Shown piece after piece: positions 1 through 10,818 of a stretch of DNA of 64,000 nt. Under the pieces are notes generated by a model, which searched no databases, was not told the DNA's origin, and worked only from the letters and a program-made list of their open reading frames with translations. The stretch covers positions 806,001-870,000 of the forward strand of contig NZ_CP080506.1 of the NCBI RefSeq assembly GCF_020342455.1. The letters are read 5' to 3'. A program made the position numbers and the translations under genes. Each line of letters opens with the position of its first letter. The first letter of the stretch is position 1. Origin of the DNA: Profftia sp020342455. Its GTDB lineage: Bacteria > Pseudomonadota > Gammaproteobacteria > Enterobacterales > Enterobacteriaceae.

Positions 1-1379
1 TGTTAAATCTTCTTACTAATAAAAGCTATAAATTAATAAAATATAAAAACAAGAAAAAGATATTATCGGGGCAAATAATTAAGTAATTTATATAGATCGT
101 TTATAGTTATTAGTTTTAAAAACTATCAATTAATAATAAAAAATTAAATTTAGCATAAATATTAAAATATTATATAAACTGCAGATTTCTTATATAAAAG
201 ATACATAAATAAATAAAATAGTTTTTTAAAGACATAGTTATTAGATCTATAAAATTAGAGTATAACCTTTCTTTATTACAAATAAAATAATTCTTAATAT
301 CTTTCTAAAAGATAAAGGGGGTATTATAATAATAATTATATGCAATATTAAAGATAATTAAAAATATTTAAACAAATAATATTGTATTTCCTTTTTTATC
401 TATATAAATAAGTGATATTAGATAGATATATGCTATATAGTACTTTATTTTAAATAATCTATATGTAATTTTATAAAATTTACCTACTATTATAATAAAA
501 TAGAAAATATATACTATATTTATAATTTTCCTGTTTATGATAATTTCTTGAAAATAGTATTTTTATATTTATTAGAAGCTTTTTTAAATAATATATTGCA
601 ATAAGTGCAATATATTATTATTGATATAATTTCTTAACTATTAAAAATAATAATTTTTAATAATATTATTTAATTATTATATCAGCTAACTAGTACATGC
701 ATATTTTAATAATATTTTATTACTATAGTAATAAAATATTATTAAAATAGTTAAAAGTATTAGGACTTAATATATAACTATAGTTAACAGATTAGTGTTA
801 TACTTTTAAAATTAATATTAAAAATTAAATTTAACACTACGATATAAAATTTAGTACATAAATAATTTTATTATTATTTAATATCTGAGGTAATAAGTAA
901 CTTAGATATAATTTTTTTTATTAAAAATACTTAATTTTTCATCCCCCTAATAAATTAACAAAGTATATTTTAAAATAAAAATATTATTTGATTTGTACTT
1001 GGGTTAAATAAAAGAACACCCCTTGGTTAATATATTTAAAATATATTTTAAATACCGCAAGCTTAATTATTTAAGCTTGATACTATTATATTGTATATAA
1101 ATATTACTGATAATTAATTTAATAGAATTATTTTATGCTTTTGTATAATATATTGGGTATTATTGATGTATTTTGATAAAATCAATCAATAATTAACCAG
1201 TAAAACTATGTTAGGTTATTAACATGATATAACAAAATATTGCAATTATTTTACTTTTAAATAATTAGCATTTTAAGAGAAACAAGCTATCAAGTAAGCA
1301 TGTTTCTCTAATAAAATATTTAAATCTTAAAAAAATGATCTATTTATAGTTATATTCTATAATGCTATGTAAACTCAAT
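1..1379. other. Gene-free A+T-rich spacer downstream of ihfB
   Basis: No open frame, RNA gene or recognisable remnant is seen in any frame. In enterobacteria ycaI, msbA and lpxK follow ihfB here, but I could not trace any of them. The stretch is almost pure A/T with a few short G/C runs around positions 950-1020. Confidence 0.6.
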
Positions 1380-1658
1380 TTATATATTCACCTGATCACG
1401 TAATTTTTTACCTGGCTTAAAATAAGGAATGTATTTTCCTGTTAATACTACTTTATAACCACTTTTAGGATTACGTCCTACATGGGGTGCACGGTAATGC
1501 AGTAAAAAACTACCGAATCCACGTATATTAATACGATAACCATCGGTCAGCATGGATGATATATATTCAAGTATTTTTTTACCTGCATTTTCAATAGTTT
1601 TCGCGAGTAGATTTGGACGTTGGCTGATAATTTTTTTAATAAGTTCAGACTTAGTCAT
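1380..1658 (-). CDS. ihfB: Integration host factor beta subunit
   Basis: This 92-residue protein is full length for IHF-beta, the partner of IHF-alpha in the sequence-specific DNA-bending heterodimer of the nucleoid. The N-terminal helix MTKSELIKKI, the core RGFGSF (about residues 46-51) and the DNA-intercalating arm RNPKSG (about residues 62-67) match the family. The IhfB-type LHYRAP before the arm separates it from HU. It lies 86 nt downstream of rpsA on the same strand, the ancestral rpsA-ihfB order. The alpha subunit is not in this window, so a working heterodimer requires ihfA elsewhere. Confidence 0.95.
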   Translation of the reverse strand: MTKSELIKKIISQRPNLLAKTIENAGKKILEYISSMLTDGYRINIRGFGSFLLHYRAPHVGRNPKSGYKVVLTGKYIPYFKPGKKLRDQVNI

Positions 1659-1744
1659 CTTTACCCCAAGTTATAATTATAAAATTCATACAATTTATAT
1701 TTATTATAAAAATTATAAATGACTCTAAACTACTATAATAATTG

Positions 1745-3427
1745 TTATTCACCTTTGGCTACTTTAAATGCTTCAGCCATAGCATTAGAGAAATTTAATG
1801 AATCTTCTTGTTTTATATTGGGAGTAACAATGGAATCTTTTCCATCATCATCATCATATTTACCACGAATAGATAAAATGATAATACGATTCTTACGGTC
1901 TATACCAATAAATTTAGCCTGAACCTTTTCACCTATATGTAAAATAAGGGTAGCATCTTCAACTCGATCACGAGAAGCTTCGGAAACACGTAAATAACCT
2001 TCTACTAATCCATCTGCTAATGCAACCGTAGCACCTTTCATATCAACAGAAGTTATTTTACCAGTAACAATTATTCCCTTTTTATGCATAGAAATATAGT
2101 GATTAAATGGATCTTCTATTAATTGTTTAATTCCAAGGGAGATACGCTCTCTCTCTGCATCAACTTGTAAAACAACAGCAGATATTTCATCACCTTTTTT
2201 ATAGATATTAACTGCTTCTTCACCTATAAGACTCCAGGAAATATCCGATAAGTGAACTAAACCGTCTATTCCTCCGTTAAGACCAATAAAAATACCAAAG
2301 TCAGTAATTGATTTAATTTTACCTTCAACACGATCTCCTTTATTATGTTTCTCCGCAAATAACTGCCATGGATTATATTTGCACTGCTTAAGACCTAATG
2401 AAATACGACGACGTTCTTCGTCAATATCTAGAACCATTACTTCTACAATATCATTAATATTAACAACCTTAGATGGATGAATATTTTTATTAGTCCAATC
2501 CATTTCGGAAACATGTACTAAACCTTCTACTCCCTCTTCTATTTCTACGAAACAACCGTAATCAGTTAGGTTAGTTACACGCCCAGTTAGTTTAGTAGCT
2601 TCTGGATAACGCTTAGCAATAGCTACCCATGGATCTTCTCCTAATTGCTTTAAACCTAAAGATACACGAGTACGTTCACGATCAAATTTTAATACTTTAA
2701 CATTAATATCATCACCTACATGTACAATCTCGCTTGGATGTTTTACACGTTTCCAAGCCATATCAGTTATGTGTAGTAAACCGTCAACACCTCCTAAATC
2801 AATAAATGCACCATAATCTGTTAAGTTTTTAATTATACCCTTAACTTCCATACCTTCTTGTAAATTTTTTAACATATGATCACGTTCTGCACTGTTTTCA
2901 GATTCAATAACAGCACGACGAGAAACAACAACGTTATTACGTTTTTGGTCTAATTTTATTACCTTAAACTCTAGTTCTTTACCCTCAAGATGCATAGTAT
3001 CACGTACTGGACGAATATCTACTAAAGATCCGGGTAAGAATGCACGAATACCATTTAATTCTACAGTAAAACCGCCTTTAACTTTACCATTAATAATACC
3101 GGTCACAATTGCAGATTTTTCGCAAGCGTTTTCTAACTGAATCCAAGATTCGTGACGCTTAGCTTTCTCACGTGAGAGCTGGGTTTCACCAAAACCGTCT
3201 TCCACCGCATCTAAAGCAACATCAACTTCTTCACCTACCTTAATTTCCAGTTTACCGTATGCATTTTTAAACTGCTCCACTGGAATTGCAGACTCAGATT
3301 TTAAGCCAGCATCAACTAATACGATATCTTTGTCAATAGAAATAACAATACCACGAACGATAGAACCAGGGCGAGTTTCAATTGTTTTTAAAGATTCTTC
3401 AAAGAGTTGAGCAAAAGATTCAGTCAT
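1745..3427 (-). CDS. rpsA: 30S ribosomal protein S1
   Basis: The 560-residue product is essentially the length of E. coli S1 (557). It brings mRNA to the 30S subunit for translation initiation. Six S1 OB-fold repeats are visible at about residues 21-87, 105-171, 192-260, 277-347, 364-434 and 451-520. The last four carry the classic DYGAF/DYGCF/DFGIF-type cores followed by G-x-x-GL-(V/L)-H. The start MTESFAQLFEESL aligns with the E. coli N-terminus that docks on S2. Its neighbours are cmk upstream (222 nt gap) and ihfB downstream. Full-length six-domain S1 is notable in so reduced a genome, where Shine-Dalgarno sites are often weak. Confidence 0.97.
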   Translation of the reverse strand: MTESFAQLFEESLKTIETRPGSIVRGIVISIDKDIVLVDAGLKSESAIPVEQFKNAYGKLEIKVGEEVDVALDAVEDGFGETQLSREKAKRHESWIQLENACEKSAIVTGIINGKVKGGFTVELNGIRAFLPGSLVDIRPVRDTMHLEGKELEFKVIKLDQKRNNVVVSRRAVIESENSAERDHMLKNLQEGMEVKGIIKNLTDYGAFIDLGGVDGLLHITDMAWKRVKHPSEIVHVGDDINVKVLKFDRERTRVSLGLKQLGEDPWVAIAKRYPEATKLTGRVTNLTDYGCFVEIEEGVEGLVHVSEMDWTNKNIHPSKVVNINDIVEVMVLDIDEERRRISLGLKQCKYNPWQLFAEKHNKGDRVEGKIKSITDFGIFIGLNGGIDGLVHLSDISWSLIGEEAVNIYKKGDEISAVVLQVDAERERISLGIKQLIEDPFNHYISMHKKGIIVTGKITSVDMKGATVALADGLVEGYLRVSEASRDRVEDATLILHIGEKVQAKFIGIDRKNRIIILSIRGKYDDDDGKDSIVTPNIKQEDSLNFSNAMAEAFKVAKGE

Positions 3428-3649
3428 ATTGATATATCTTCATAGTTCTGTATTTTAACGTTCATCTCGCATCCTGCTTGATGGTTTTATTTAACATATC
3501 CTGTAGTCATCCATTAATAACAGGTAGGAGTAATTTTTATTATTATTTAATTTAATTAGTTGAAGGCTATTAATAACTAATCTATAACTAAAGTGTTATA
3601 ATACTAACTATTAGATTATCTTCTTACTTAAGTGTCACCTCCCAAATTA

Positions 3650-4339
3650 CTATATAACAAGTAGTAATCTATGCTTAGCATAAGCTAACGCCTTTATAAT
3701 AACTTCTTCAAGAGAAATATAGGTTGAATCTAGCATTAGCACATCCTGAGCTGGAATGAGTGGAGCTAAAGCACGATTATAATCACAATTATCTCGTTTT
3801 TTTAATGCATCAGAAACGAATTGTAAGTTAACACTAAACCCATTTTTTTGCAACTGAAATAGACGACGACGAGCACGTTCTTGGGGACTAGCATAAAGAA
3901 AAATTTTTACTGATGCATCTGGAAACACAATAGTACCCATATCTCTTCCGTCAGCTATGAGACCTGGAAATTTGCGCGCTGCACGTTGATGGTATAACAG
4001 AGCTTCTCTAACACAAGGGAAAGTGGCAACTTGAGACGCAGTACGTCCTATTAATTCAGTTTTAATTTTATAACTTAAGTCTTTACCTCTAAAAAGAACC
4101 TGTAGTTGGTTACTATGTGCCAAAGAAAATATATTTAAATAAGAAGATAATGATACCAACTCCTTTTCAGACATGTAATCAACTTTATATTGCAAAGCAA
4201 TAAAAGCAAGAATACGATAAAATTTTCCGGAATCTAAAAAATACCATCCTAAGTATCTAGCTAAAGCTTTACATAAAGCGCTTTTACCAGCACCGCTTGG
4301 TCCATCAACAGTGATTACTGGAGGAGTAGTAAATGACAT
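3650..4339 (-). CDS. cmk: Cytidylate kinase
   Basis: This 229-residue enzyme phosphorylates CMP/dCMP to the diphosphate with ATP and is needed for CTP recycling. The P-loop DGPSGAGKS lies at residues 12-20. The CMP-binding region contains GRTASQVA and the IADGRDMGTIVFPDA segment (about residues 127-141), and the lid RARRRLFQLQ follows. Length matches E. coli Cmk (227). The order cmk-rpsA-ihfB is ancestral. The gap to rpsA (222 nt) holds no other gene. Confidence 0.95.
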   Translation of the reverse strand: MSFTTPPVITVDGPSGAGKSALCKALARYLGWYFLDSGKFYRILAFIALQYKVDYMSEKELVSLSSYLNIFSLAHSNQLQVLFRGKDLSYKIKTELIGRTASQVATFPCVREALLYHQRAARKFPGLIADGRDMGTIVFPDASVKIFLYASPQERARRRLFQLQKNGFSVNLQFVSDALKKRDNCDYNRALAPLIPAQDVLMLDSTYISLEEVIIKALAYAKHRLLLVI

Positions 4340-5420
4340 TATATTTTTTCCTTAATCTAAAAATATACTTTATCCAAAATAACAGAAAAAATATGAATAT
4401 TTAGATATATTAGATCTATAATAGATGTTTTAATACATAAATATTTATACAAGATAATTTTGGAGAAATAAATAATTTAATTATTATCAACATCTTATTT
4501 TTATAAAGCAGTATTTATTTCTCATTAATAATATTATAAACATAAATTAATATCATTTATTTGAATAAATATTATTTTGAATAAACTATTAAATTAATAT
4601 GATTACTATGATTTTTTTTATTTGATGGTAGTAAGCATTTAACATTACTAACTAACTATCAGATAAATATCTTAATGAGAACTTTATTATAGTCTATATC
4701 AGGCAATAGTAATAATTATATATAATATATTTAAAAATAGATAACTCACAATATATTTATATTTTCAATACACCTGATATAACTATCATTGCGAATAATG
4801 TCAATAATAGTGAGTAATATATTAAATTAATTTATTAAGAATAATAAGAAATTATGGCTGATAATATTTATAAAACCAAACGTTATTCATGTGACGTAAT
4901 ATTATCCTTTTAAGTAAAGTCAATAGGTAGTCAATAAATATATTAAATATGAATATAATAAATAATACATAATACATAATACATAATACATATAAAACCA
5001 AAGAAAATAATAAGTTAGCATTGAAGATACTAATATTATTATAATAGATAAAAATTAATACTAAATTGGATTCTGAGTTAGTATTTGTATATATAAAGTA
5101 ACATCACATTATATATCTAATAATAGATAATAGACCGCATAGAACCATCTAATTTATATACCATTATTTAATAAATATTATAACTACATAAAATTATATA
5201 AACAAAAAATAAATAACACTTTTGTTAAAGAGGTGTATTGTAATTTACAAAGTATTGATGATAATAATCACAAATCTATTAAACTTAATTATAATATTTT
5301 CATATAAATCATTAAATTTTATAAGATATTAACTACTTTAAACATATAAGCTTATTTAATATAAATATAAAAAATAAAACAAGTCTTCTTATATTGAGTA
5401 TTTTTCTAAATATAAGTATT
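4340..5420. other. Gene-free spacer between aroA and cmk
   Basis: In E. coli ycaL occupies this gap, but I see no surviving frame and no convincing remnant. The only structured element is a short tandem repeat at 4964-4991. Stops occur densely in all frames. Confidence 0.6.
4964..4991. repeat. Four tandem copies of a 7-mer
   Basis: Four perfect head-to-tail copies of AATACAT lie in the aroA-cmk spacer. This is a low-complexity microsatellite, probably from replication slippage. No function is implied. Confidence 0.85.
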
Positions 5421-6704
5421 TTAATGACTTAAAAGAGCAAATTGATAGAAATAGTCAGGAAAGGTTTTTGACGTACATTGAGGATTTAAAATAGTAATTG
5501 GACTATTTGATAGTGCTACAAGAGAAAAGCACATCGCCATACGATGATCATTGTAAGTATTAATTTTAGCGTATTTTATATTTTTAGGTGGAATAATACT
5601 AATATAGTCTTTACCTTCTTGAACTTCAGCGCCAACTTTACGTAACTCAGTAGCCATTGCATATAAACGATCAGTTTCCTTTACACGCCAGTTACTAATG
5701 TTACGAATTATAGTTGGCTTCTCAGCAAATAGAGCAGTTGTAGCTATAGTCATTGCCGAATCAGGTATATGATTCATATCCATATCAATACCATATAATC
5801 CACTTCGCGTACATTCAATAAAATCATCTCCCCAAGTGATGATAGAGCCCATTTGTTTTAATATATCAGCAAATTTAATATCACCCTGAATACTATTTCG
5901 ACCAATACCAGTCACGCGAACAGTACCCCCTTTAATAGCTGCAGCTGCAAGAAAATAGGACGCAGAAGATGCATCACCTTCAATTGAATAATCACCAGGA
6001 GATATATATTTTTGACGACCAGCAATACGGAAGATATGGTAATTTTTATTTTCTATACTAATACCAAATATCCCCATAAGAGCTAGAGTAATATCAATGT
6101 AAGGCTTAGATACTATTTTTCCTTTAATTAAAATTACAGTATCTTGCTGAGCAAGAGGAGCCATTATTAGTAAGGCAGTTAAAAACTGACTAGAAATTGA
6201 CCCATTCACTATGATATTTCCACCAACGTAACCACCACGCAAACGCAAAGGGGGATAGTTTTCTTGTCCTAAATAATCTATTTGTGCTAAACCTTGGCGT
6301 AATGCATTAACTAAATACCCAATAGGACGTTCTTTCATGCGTGGTTCACATGTAAGAGTCACATTATTCTCTCCTAAACATAAAGCTGCAGCTAATGGAC
6401 GCATTACCGTACCTGCATTACCTAAAAATAACTCAATAGTACCACCATCTGTGCTAAAAGCACCATTATTACCGGTAATTTTACAGCAAGTATTATTATC
6501 TGATAATTGACAATGAATGCCTAGTTGTTTTAGCGCGGCTATCATATAGCGCACATCATCACTATCTAGTAAATTATGTAGACATGTTACCCCATCTGCA
6601 AGAGCAGCAAGTAATAAAGCGCGGTTAGAAATACTCTTAGATCCAGGTAAATTTATTTTACCAGAAAATTTAGTAATAGGTTGTAAAGTTAGGTGATCTA
6701 GCAT
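5421..6704 (-). CDS. aroA: 3-phosphoshikimate 1-carboxyvinyltransferase (EPSP synthase)
   Basis: This 427-residue enzyme joins phosphoenolpyruvate to shikimate-3-phosphate, the sixth step of the shikimate pathway toward chorismate. The substrate-binding LPGSKSISNRALLLAALA lies at about residues 21-38. The family signatures GNAGTVMRPLAA and RMKERPIG follow, and the C-terminal half has the second domain ending in DHRMAM. Length equals E. coli AroA. Together with trpEG in this window it shows that the aromatic route is at least partly kept. The start MLDHLTLQPI aligns with the family, with serC expected upstream but absent. Confidence 0.97.
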   Translation of the reverse strand: MLDHLTLQPITKFSGKINLPGSKSISNRALLLAALADGVTCLHNLLDSDDVRYMIAALKQLGIHCQLSDNNTCCKITGNNGAFSTDGGTIELFLGNAGTVMRPLAAALCLGENNVTLTCEPRMKERPIGYLVNALRQGLAQIDYLGQENYPPLRLRGGYVGGNIIVNGSISSQFLTALLIMAPLAQQDTVILIKGKIVSKPYIDITLALMGIFGISIENKNYHIFRIAGRQKYISPGDYSIEGDASSASYFLAAAAIKGGTVRVTGIGRNSIQGDIKFADILKQMGSIITWGDDFIECTRSGLYGIDMDMNHIPDSAMTIATTALFAEKPTIIRNISNWRVKETDRLYAMATELRKVGAEVQEGKDYISIIPPKNIKYAKINTYNDHRMAMCFSLVALSNSPITILNPQCTSKTFPDYFYQFALLSH

Positions 6705-6980
6705 AGAATTAACTCCTAATTTTAGATTAAAATTATCTAATCAGACTACTTAAAAAGTATATCTATTATTGTTATTCGTATTATTATTTTTTATATAAAA
6801 ATATAAATACATTCATATGTATTAATCATAAAATAATTAATAGATTTCTAAAATCTATTGTGTTCGTGTATATAATTATTAGGATCTCTATCCTATTTGT
6901 CTTTTTATAAGGTTACATGTAAAATAAATTATTCTTTTATATTAAATAAAGCAAGCTGAGTAAGAGGGAAAAAATAAATA

Positions 6981-7012
6981 AATGACTAAAATATATTTAT
7001 CTTTTAGTCATT
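6981..7012 (-). terminator. Perfect 11-bp stem-loop upstream of aroA
   Basis: Arms AATGACTAAAA (6981-6991) and its exact complement (7002-7012) enclose a 10-nt loop. Read on the minus strand, the stem is followed by a T-rich run, as in an intrinsic terminator. It could be the surviving terminator of the lost gene upstream of aroA. The stem is A/T-rich, so function is uncertain. Confidence 0.4.
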
Positions 7013-7040
7013 CCAATAGAACTTATATAGTAAATTACTA

Positions 7041-7076
7041 TTTATTTGAATCACAGTTTTTTGTGATCAGAATAAA
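7041..7076 (-). other. Two-part stem-loop next to the first hairpin
   Basis: Two 6-bp stems (TTTATT/AATAAA outside, ATCACA/TGTGAT inside) are separated by a 3x3 internal loop around a T-rich hexaloop. It lies 28 nt from the 11-bp hairpin. Terminator or regulatory remnant are both possible. Confidence 0.3.
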
Positions 7077-7931
7077 TAAACAACTATAGAAAAGTTTTTA
7101 TAAAGCCATCACTATCTCAGTTTTATATCTTCATAACACCTTAACAAAATACCTGTAAAGTTAATTTTATAATTCATAAAATAGGTTAACTACCTATATA
7201 AATAGGTTAACTTAATATTTAACTACTTTTGCAACTTAAAGACTTAAGTAGTAATCTTAAAATAAACTCATAATATATTATATAAATCTTAGTATAATTG
7301 ATTAACTAGTATCATTATATTAAAAAGAGTGAATAATAGGTTTATGTAATTTAAATGGTTTTTATTAGAACAAAAATCCATTTTATTTGTTATAAATAGA
7401 TGAAATTGTATTTAGTGGCCTTAAAGATATATATAATATGTGAATCATTATCTATAATATATAAATAATATTTATTAGATTATATATTATCATATATTTA
7501 GATGGAATAATCTTATAATCAAAAGATGATTTTTAGATAAAATAATACTTACTAATTACGCGTAATTTCAAATGAAATTATCTATAATAGTATTAATAAG
7601 GTCAATTAATATAAAAAATGATAATCTGTAAACAGAATTTAAATGTAGTAACAATAACTTAAAATATATTCTTTATGTATAGTATCTACGTAATTGATAT
7701 TAATCAATAAAACCTTTTTCATTTTTCTTACTATTGCTGTACTATATATAATAGATTGCAACATTATTATATAATACTCCTAATTTATTTTTTAGATGAG
7801 AGAAATTATTTTATATAATAATGTGATAATATTTTCATTAAAATATTATTAAAATAATTTAATAAGTTCACCTGATTTTATAATTTATCTTAATAACTAA
7901 GTGAGATATCATTACTCCCTAAAATATTATT

Positions 7932-8150
7932 TTATCGGCTACGGAAAATAATACGTCCTTTGCTGAGGTCATATGGGGTCAACTCTACAGTTACTTTATC
8001 GCCAGTAAGAATTCGGATATAATTTTTTCGCATTTTACCAGAAATATGGGCAATAACGATGTATCCATTTTCTAATTCAACACGAAACATTGTATTAGGT
8101 AGTGTATCAAGTACAATACCCTGTATTTCAATATTTTCTTCTTTAGCCAT
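7932..8150 (-). CDS. infA: Translation initiation factor IF-1
   Basis: A 72-residue OB-fold protein, exactly the length of E. coli IF-1. It binds the 30S A site and helps IF-2 and IF-3 select the initiator tRNA. The N-terminus MAKEENIEIQGIVLDTLPN, the central GYIVIAHISGKMRKNYIRIL and the C-terminus LSKGRIIFRSR are diagnostic. It stands alone: neither aat nor clpA, its enterobacterial neighbours, is seen next to it. Confidence 0.97.
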   Translation of the reverse strand: MAKEENIEIQGIVLDTLPNTMFRVELENGYIVIAHISGKMRKNYIRILTGDKVTVELTPYDLSKGRIIFRSR

Positions 8151-9108
8151 TTAATCCTCTAATACGAGTTAACATAATGTTATTATATAAACTAATATCT
8201 ACCAGTAATAATATTAGTTATATAACGAGAATATCTATTCTATAATAGTAAGATAGTTGGGATTAATGTTTATTGCAAAATTACCCGCAATTATTTACAT
8301 ATTAATGTTTTTTAGTAAAATATGAATAAACTTAATTTATATTAGATACAGTATTTTATTTATATCTAAAAGTATTATGTATGCTGAATATAAGACAGTC
8401 AATGCATATTCTCATAAATATCCTAAATTACTATACATGCAATTCAGTATTTTTTTCGAACAACCATTTGATGTTACAAAAGTAAAAAATTAGTCTTAAG
8501 TGGTATTTTAAATACTGTATACAAATACTATGGCATCCTATTCTTACAGGATATATAGTTTATTATATGTAAAATTGTAAACATATTTTATTATAAAGAC
8601 TATTATTTATCTTTAAAAATTCCTTATACTCTGAATTTTAAATAAAACTTTAATATGTTAATAAGTATTATAATTATTGAATATAATAAAAAATGTTATT
8701 TAATTTAACTAAATAAAAATACAATTTTCATTAAAATAGAGATGGTAAATAAATTAAATAATTTTAGCTTTAAACAGCTATTTTCTATATAGCTATGAAG
8801 TATAGATTAAACCCAATAATCTATATTATATCTAAAAGAAAGCACTATTTATATTATAAGTAAAAAATTATTTACTGTATAAATGAAAAGAAAGCTATTC
8901 TATGATTTTCTGATAGATAATATATCTTATATTTTAAATAACTCTGTAAAACTATTTACAGTTTGTTATCTACCAGGAAAATAGGTAAACCTATTACACT
9001 GCTATTATAGTTATATAGGAGGTGTGTGATTAACAATATTATACTATAAAAATAAGAAATAAAATTATATTTTATTAATAAGATAAAACAAATCCTTGTT
9101 TTTTATTG
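8151..9108. other. Gene-free spacer between tRNA-Arg and infA
   Basis: No protein or RNA gene is recognised. The serW tRNA that sits upstream of infA in E. coli is not found. All frames are broken and the composition is nearly all A/T. Confidence 0.6.
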
Positions 9109-9182
9109 TACGCCCTACAAGATTCGAACCTGTAACCTACGGCTTAGAAGGCCGGTGCTCTATCCAATTGAGCTAAGGGCGC
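9109..9182 (-). tRNA. argU: tRNA-Arg (anticodon UCU)
   Basis: A complete cloverleaf reads on the minus strand from 9182. The acceptor GCGCCCT pairs with AGGGCGT, the D arm contains TTAGCTCAATTGGATAGAGC, the anticodon arm is GGCCTTCTAAGCC (UCU) and the T arm contains GGTTCGAATC. It closely resembles E. coli argU. Two differences are visible: the first acceptor pair is G1-U72 and the discriminator is A73 instead of G73. CCA is not encoded, as the next bases read CAA, so nucleotidyltransferase must add it. folD lies next to argU in E. coli too, so the pairing is ancestral. Confidence 0.95.
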
Positions 9183-9383
9183 ATAAATAGACAGACATAT
9201 TATAGAATATAGTCTAGGATAACATAAGTCCTAATATTATCCTAGTATAAGTAAGTTCTTTTTATATTTATAAACATTTACTAATTACCTCTAATTTTAT
9301 TTTTTATCTGACAGAATGTTTTTTATCTGATAAAATATTAGTTACTACATAATTAGTCAGTACTTATGGATAGTATATAACTA

Positions 9384-10244
9384 ATGGAAGCAAAAATTCT
9401 GAATGGTAAAAATATTTCACAACAGATTAAAAATGAAATGGCTATACATATAGAAAGACGTTTAGCTGAAAGTAAACGTGCTATTAGTTTAGCTATGATT
9501 TTAGTAGGCAAAAGTAATCCTGCCTCTCAAATTTATATTAATAGTAAACTACAAGCTTGTAAAGAAGTAGGTATTATATCTAAGTTCTACAATCTTAATT
9601 GTTCAACTAGCGAAAATAAGCTGTTAAGATTAATTGATAACTTGAATGTTGATAACAACATAGACGGTATATTAGTTCAACTACCTTTACCGGCTAATAT
9701 CAATAACGTAAGAGTTTTAGAGCGTATAAGTCCATATAAAGATGTTGATGGCTTTCACCCTTATAATATAGGTCGTTTATGCCAATGTTCTCCTACACTG
9801 TGTCCTTGTACCCCTCGTGGTATTATAACTATGTTGGAACGCTACAGAATAAATACTTATGGTTTAGATGCGTTAGTTATTGGTGCATCTAATATTGTGG
9901 GTCGTCCTATGGGTCTTGAATTTTTATTAGCAGGATGTACTACAACTATTGCTCATCGTTTTACTAAAGATCTGCAAAAATACGTTAAAAAAGCTGATAT
10001 TATAGTGGTTGCTGTTGGTAAACCTAACTTTATTCCTGGTCTATGGATTAAAACTGGTGCTATAGTTATTGATGTTGGTATAAACCGTTTAGAGGATGGT
10101 CAAGTGATAGGTGACGTTGAATTTAATGTCGCAGCAGAACGAGCTAGCTGGATTACTCCTGTTCCAGGAGGGGTAGGTCCAATGACCGTAGCAATGCTTA
10201 TTCAAAATACAATACAAGCCTGTGAAACATTTAATAATATATAA
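9384..10244 (+). CDS. folD: Bifunctional methylenetetrahydrofolate dehydrogenase / cyclohydrolase
   Basis: This 286-residue enzyme interconverts 5,10-methylene-THF and 10-formyl-THF, supplying one-carbon units for purines and formyl-Met-tRNA. Key features are the catalytic Lys in YINSK (about residue 55), DGILVQLPLPANI (about 92-104), the KDVDGFHPYNIGRLC block, and the nucleotide-binding VIGASNIVGRP motif. The C-terminal ITPVPGGVGPMT signature is intact. Length matches E. coli FolD (288). A GGA lies about 14 nt before the ATG. It is divergent from tRNA-Arg, with a gap of about 200 nt. Confidence 0.96.
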   Translation: MEAKILNGKNISQQIKNEMAIHIERRLAESKRAISLAMILVGKSNPASQIYINSKLQACKEVGIISKFYNLNCSTSENKLLRLIDNLNVDNNIDGILVQLPLPANINNVRVLERISPYKDVDGFHPYNIGRLCQCSPTLCPCTPRGIITMLERYRINTYGLDALVIGASNIVGRPMGLEFLLAGCTTTIAHRFTKDLQKYVKKADIIVVAVGKPNFIPGLWIKTGAIVIDVGINRLEDGQVIGDVEFNVAAERASWITPVPGGVGPMTVAMLIQNTIQACETFNNI

Positions 10245-10818
10245 TTTTATAATCAACATTATATGTACAAACCAATAATTCCTTAGCTCATGAAAGATAT
10301 CTCAGTAATATCTAATCAATTTTTAGGTTATAGTAATAAATACTTACTTACTGATAATCTTTGAATAATTAATATAGAATTATTAATTTATATCATTTCT
10401 AATACTTGTATACAGCATAATAAATAATATTTTTGTATCATTCATGATAATGAATACATCCCCATTATATTTATATATAATGTATGATAGTTAATACAGT
10501 AATATTGTATATATTTAGATACATTTCTAAGTAAAAATTCAATTAATGTAATCTTCTGAAGATACTAGAAACATTGATTAAACAAAATAAGATAAAATAA
10601 AATAATAATGTATTTATTAAATACTTCCTAAGTAATTGTAAGTATAAAAAATATTTTACACCTTATATTCTTATTGTTATCTAGAACTATATTATCTTAT
10701 GCTATAACTCAATGAAATACCGCATTGATACGGTATAAAAAGCAGTTGAAAAACTAAAGATTGACCCCATATCAAGTAACAATGAAATTAATAACAAAAT
10801 TCTTAGTGGAGATGTTCG
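10245..10818. other. Spacer between folD and dnaK, carrying the dnaK promoter
   Basis: No gene is seen. The last 75 nt hold a heat-shock-type promoter and the dnaK leader. The remainder is A+T-rich without recognisable structure. Confidence 0.6.
10745..10772 (+). promoter_or_regulatory. Sigma-32 (RpoH) type promoter of dnaKJ
   Basis: The -35 element GTTGAAA (10745-10751) and the -10 element CCCCATAT (10765-10772) are separated by exactly 13 nt. This fits the enterobacterial RpoH consensus CTTGAAA-N13-CCCCATnT. It lies 46 nt upstream of the dnaK start. A C-rich octamer in such A+T-rich DNA points to selection. It implies that an rpoH gene survives elsewhere. Confidence 0.85.

Larger units (their letters stand above)
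6705..7931. other. Spacer between infA and aroA with hairpins
   Basis: serC precedes aroA in enterobacteria, but I find no serC frame or clear remnant here. The stretch is A+T-rich with stops in all frames. It holds two strong stem-loops at 6981-7012 and 7041-7076, and a 9-bp direct repeat (TAGGTTAAC) near 7182 and 7203. Confidence 0.55.

Noticed and set aside
1719..1922. 67-codon plus-strand ORF over the rpsA 3' end
   Set aside because: It overlaps the conserved end of rpsA in antisense and resembles nothing known.
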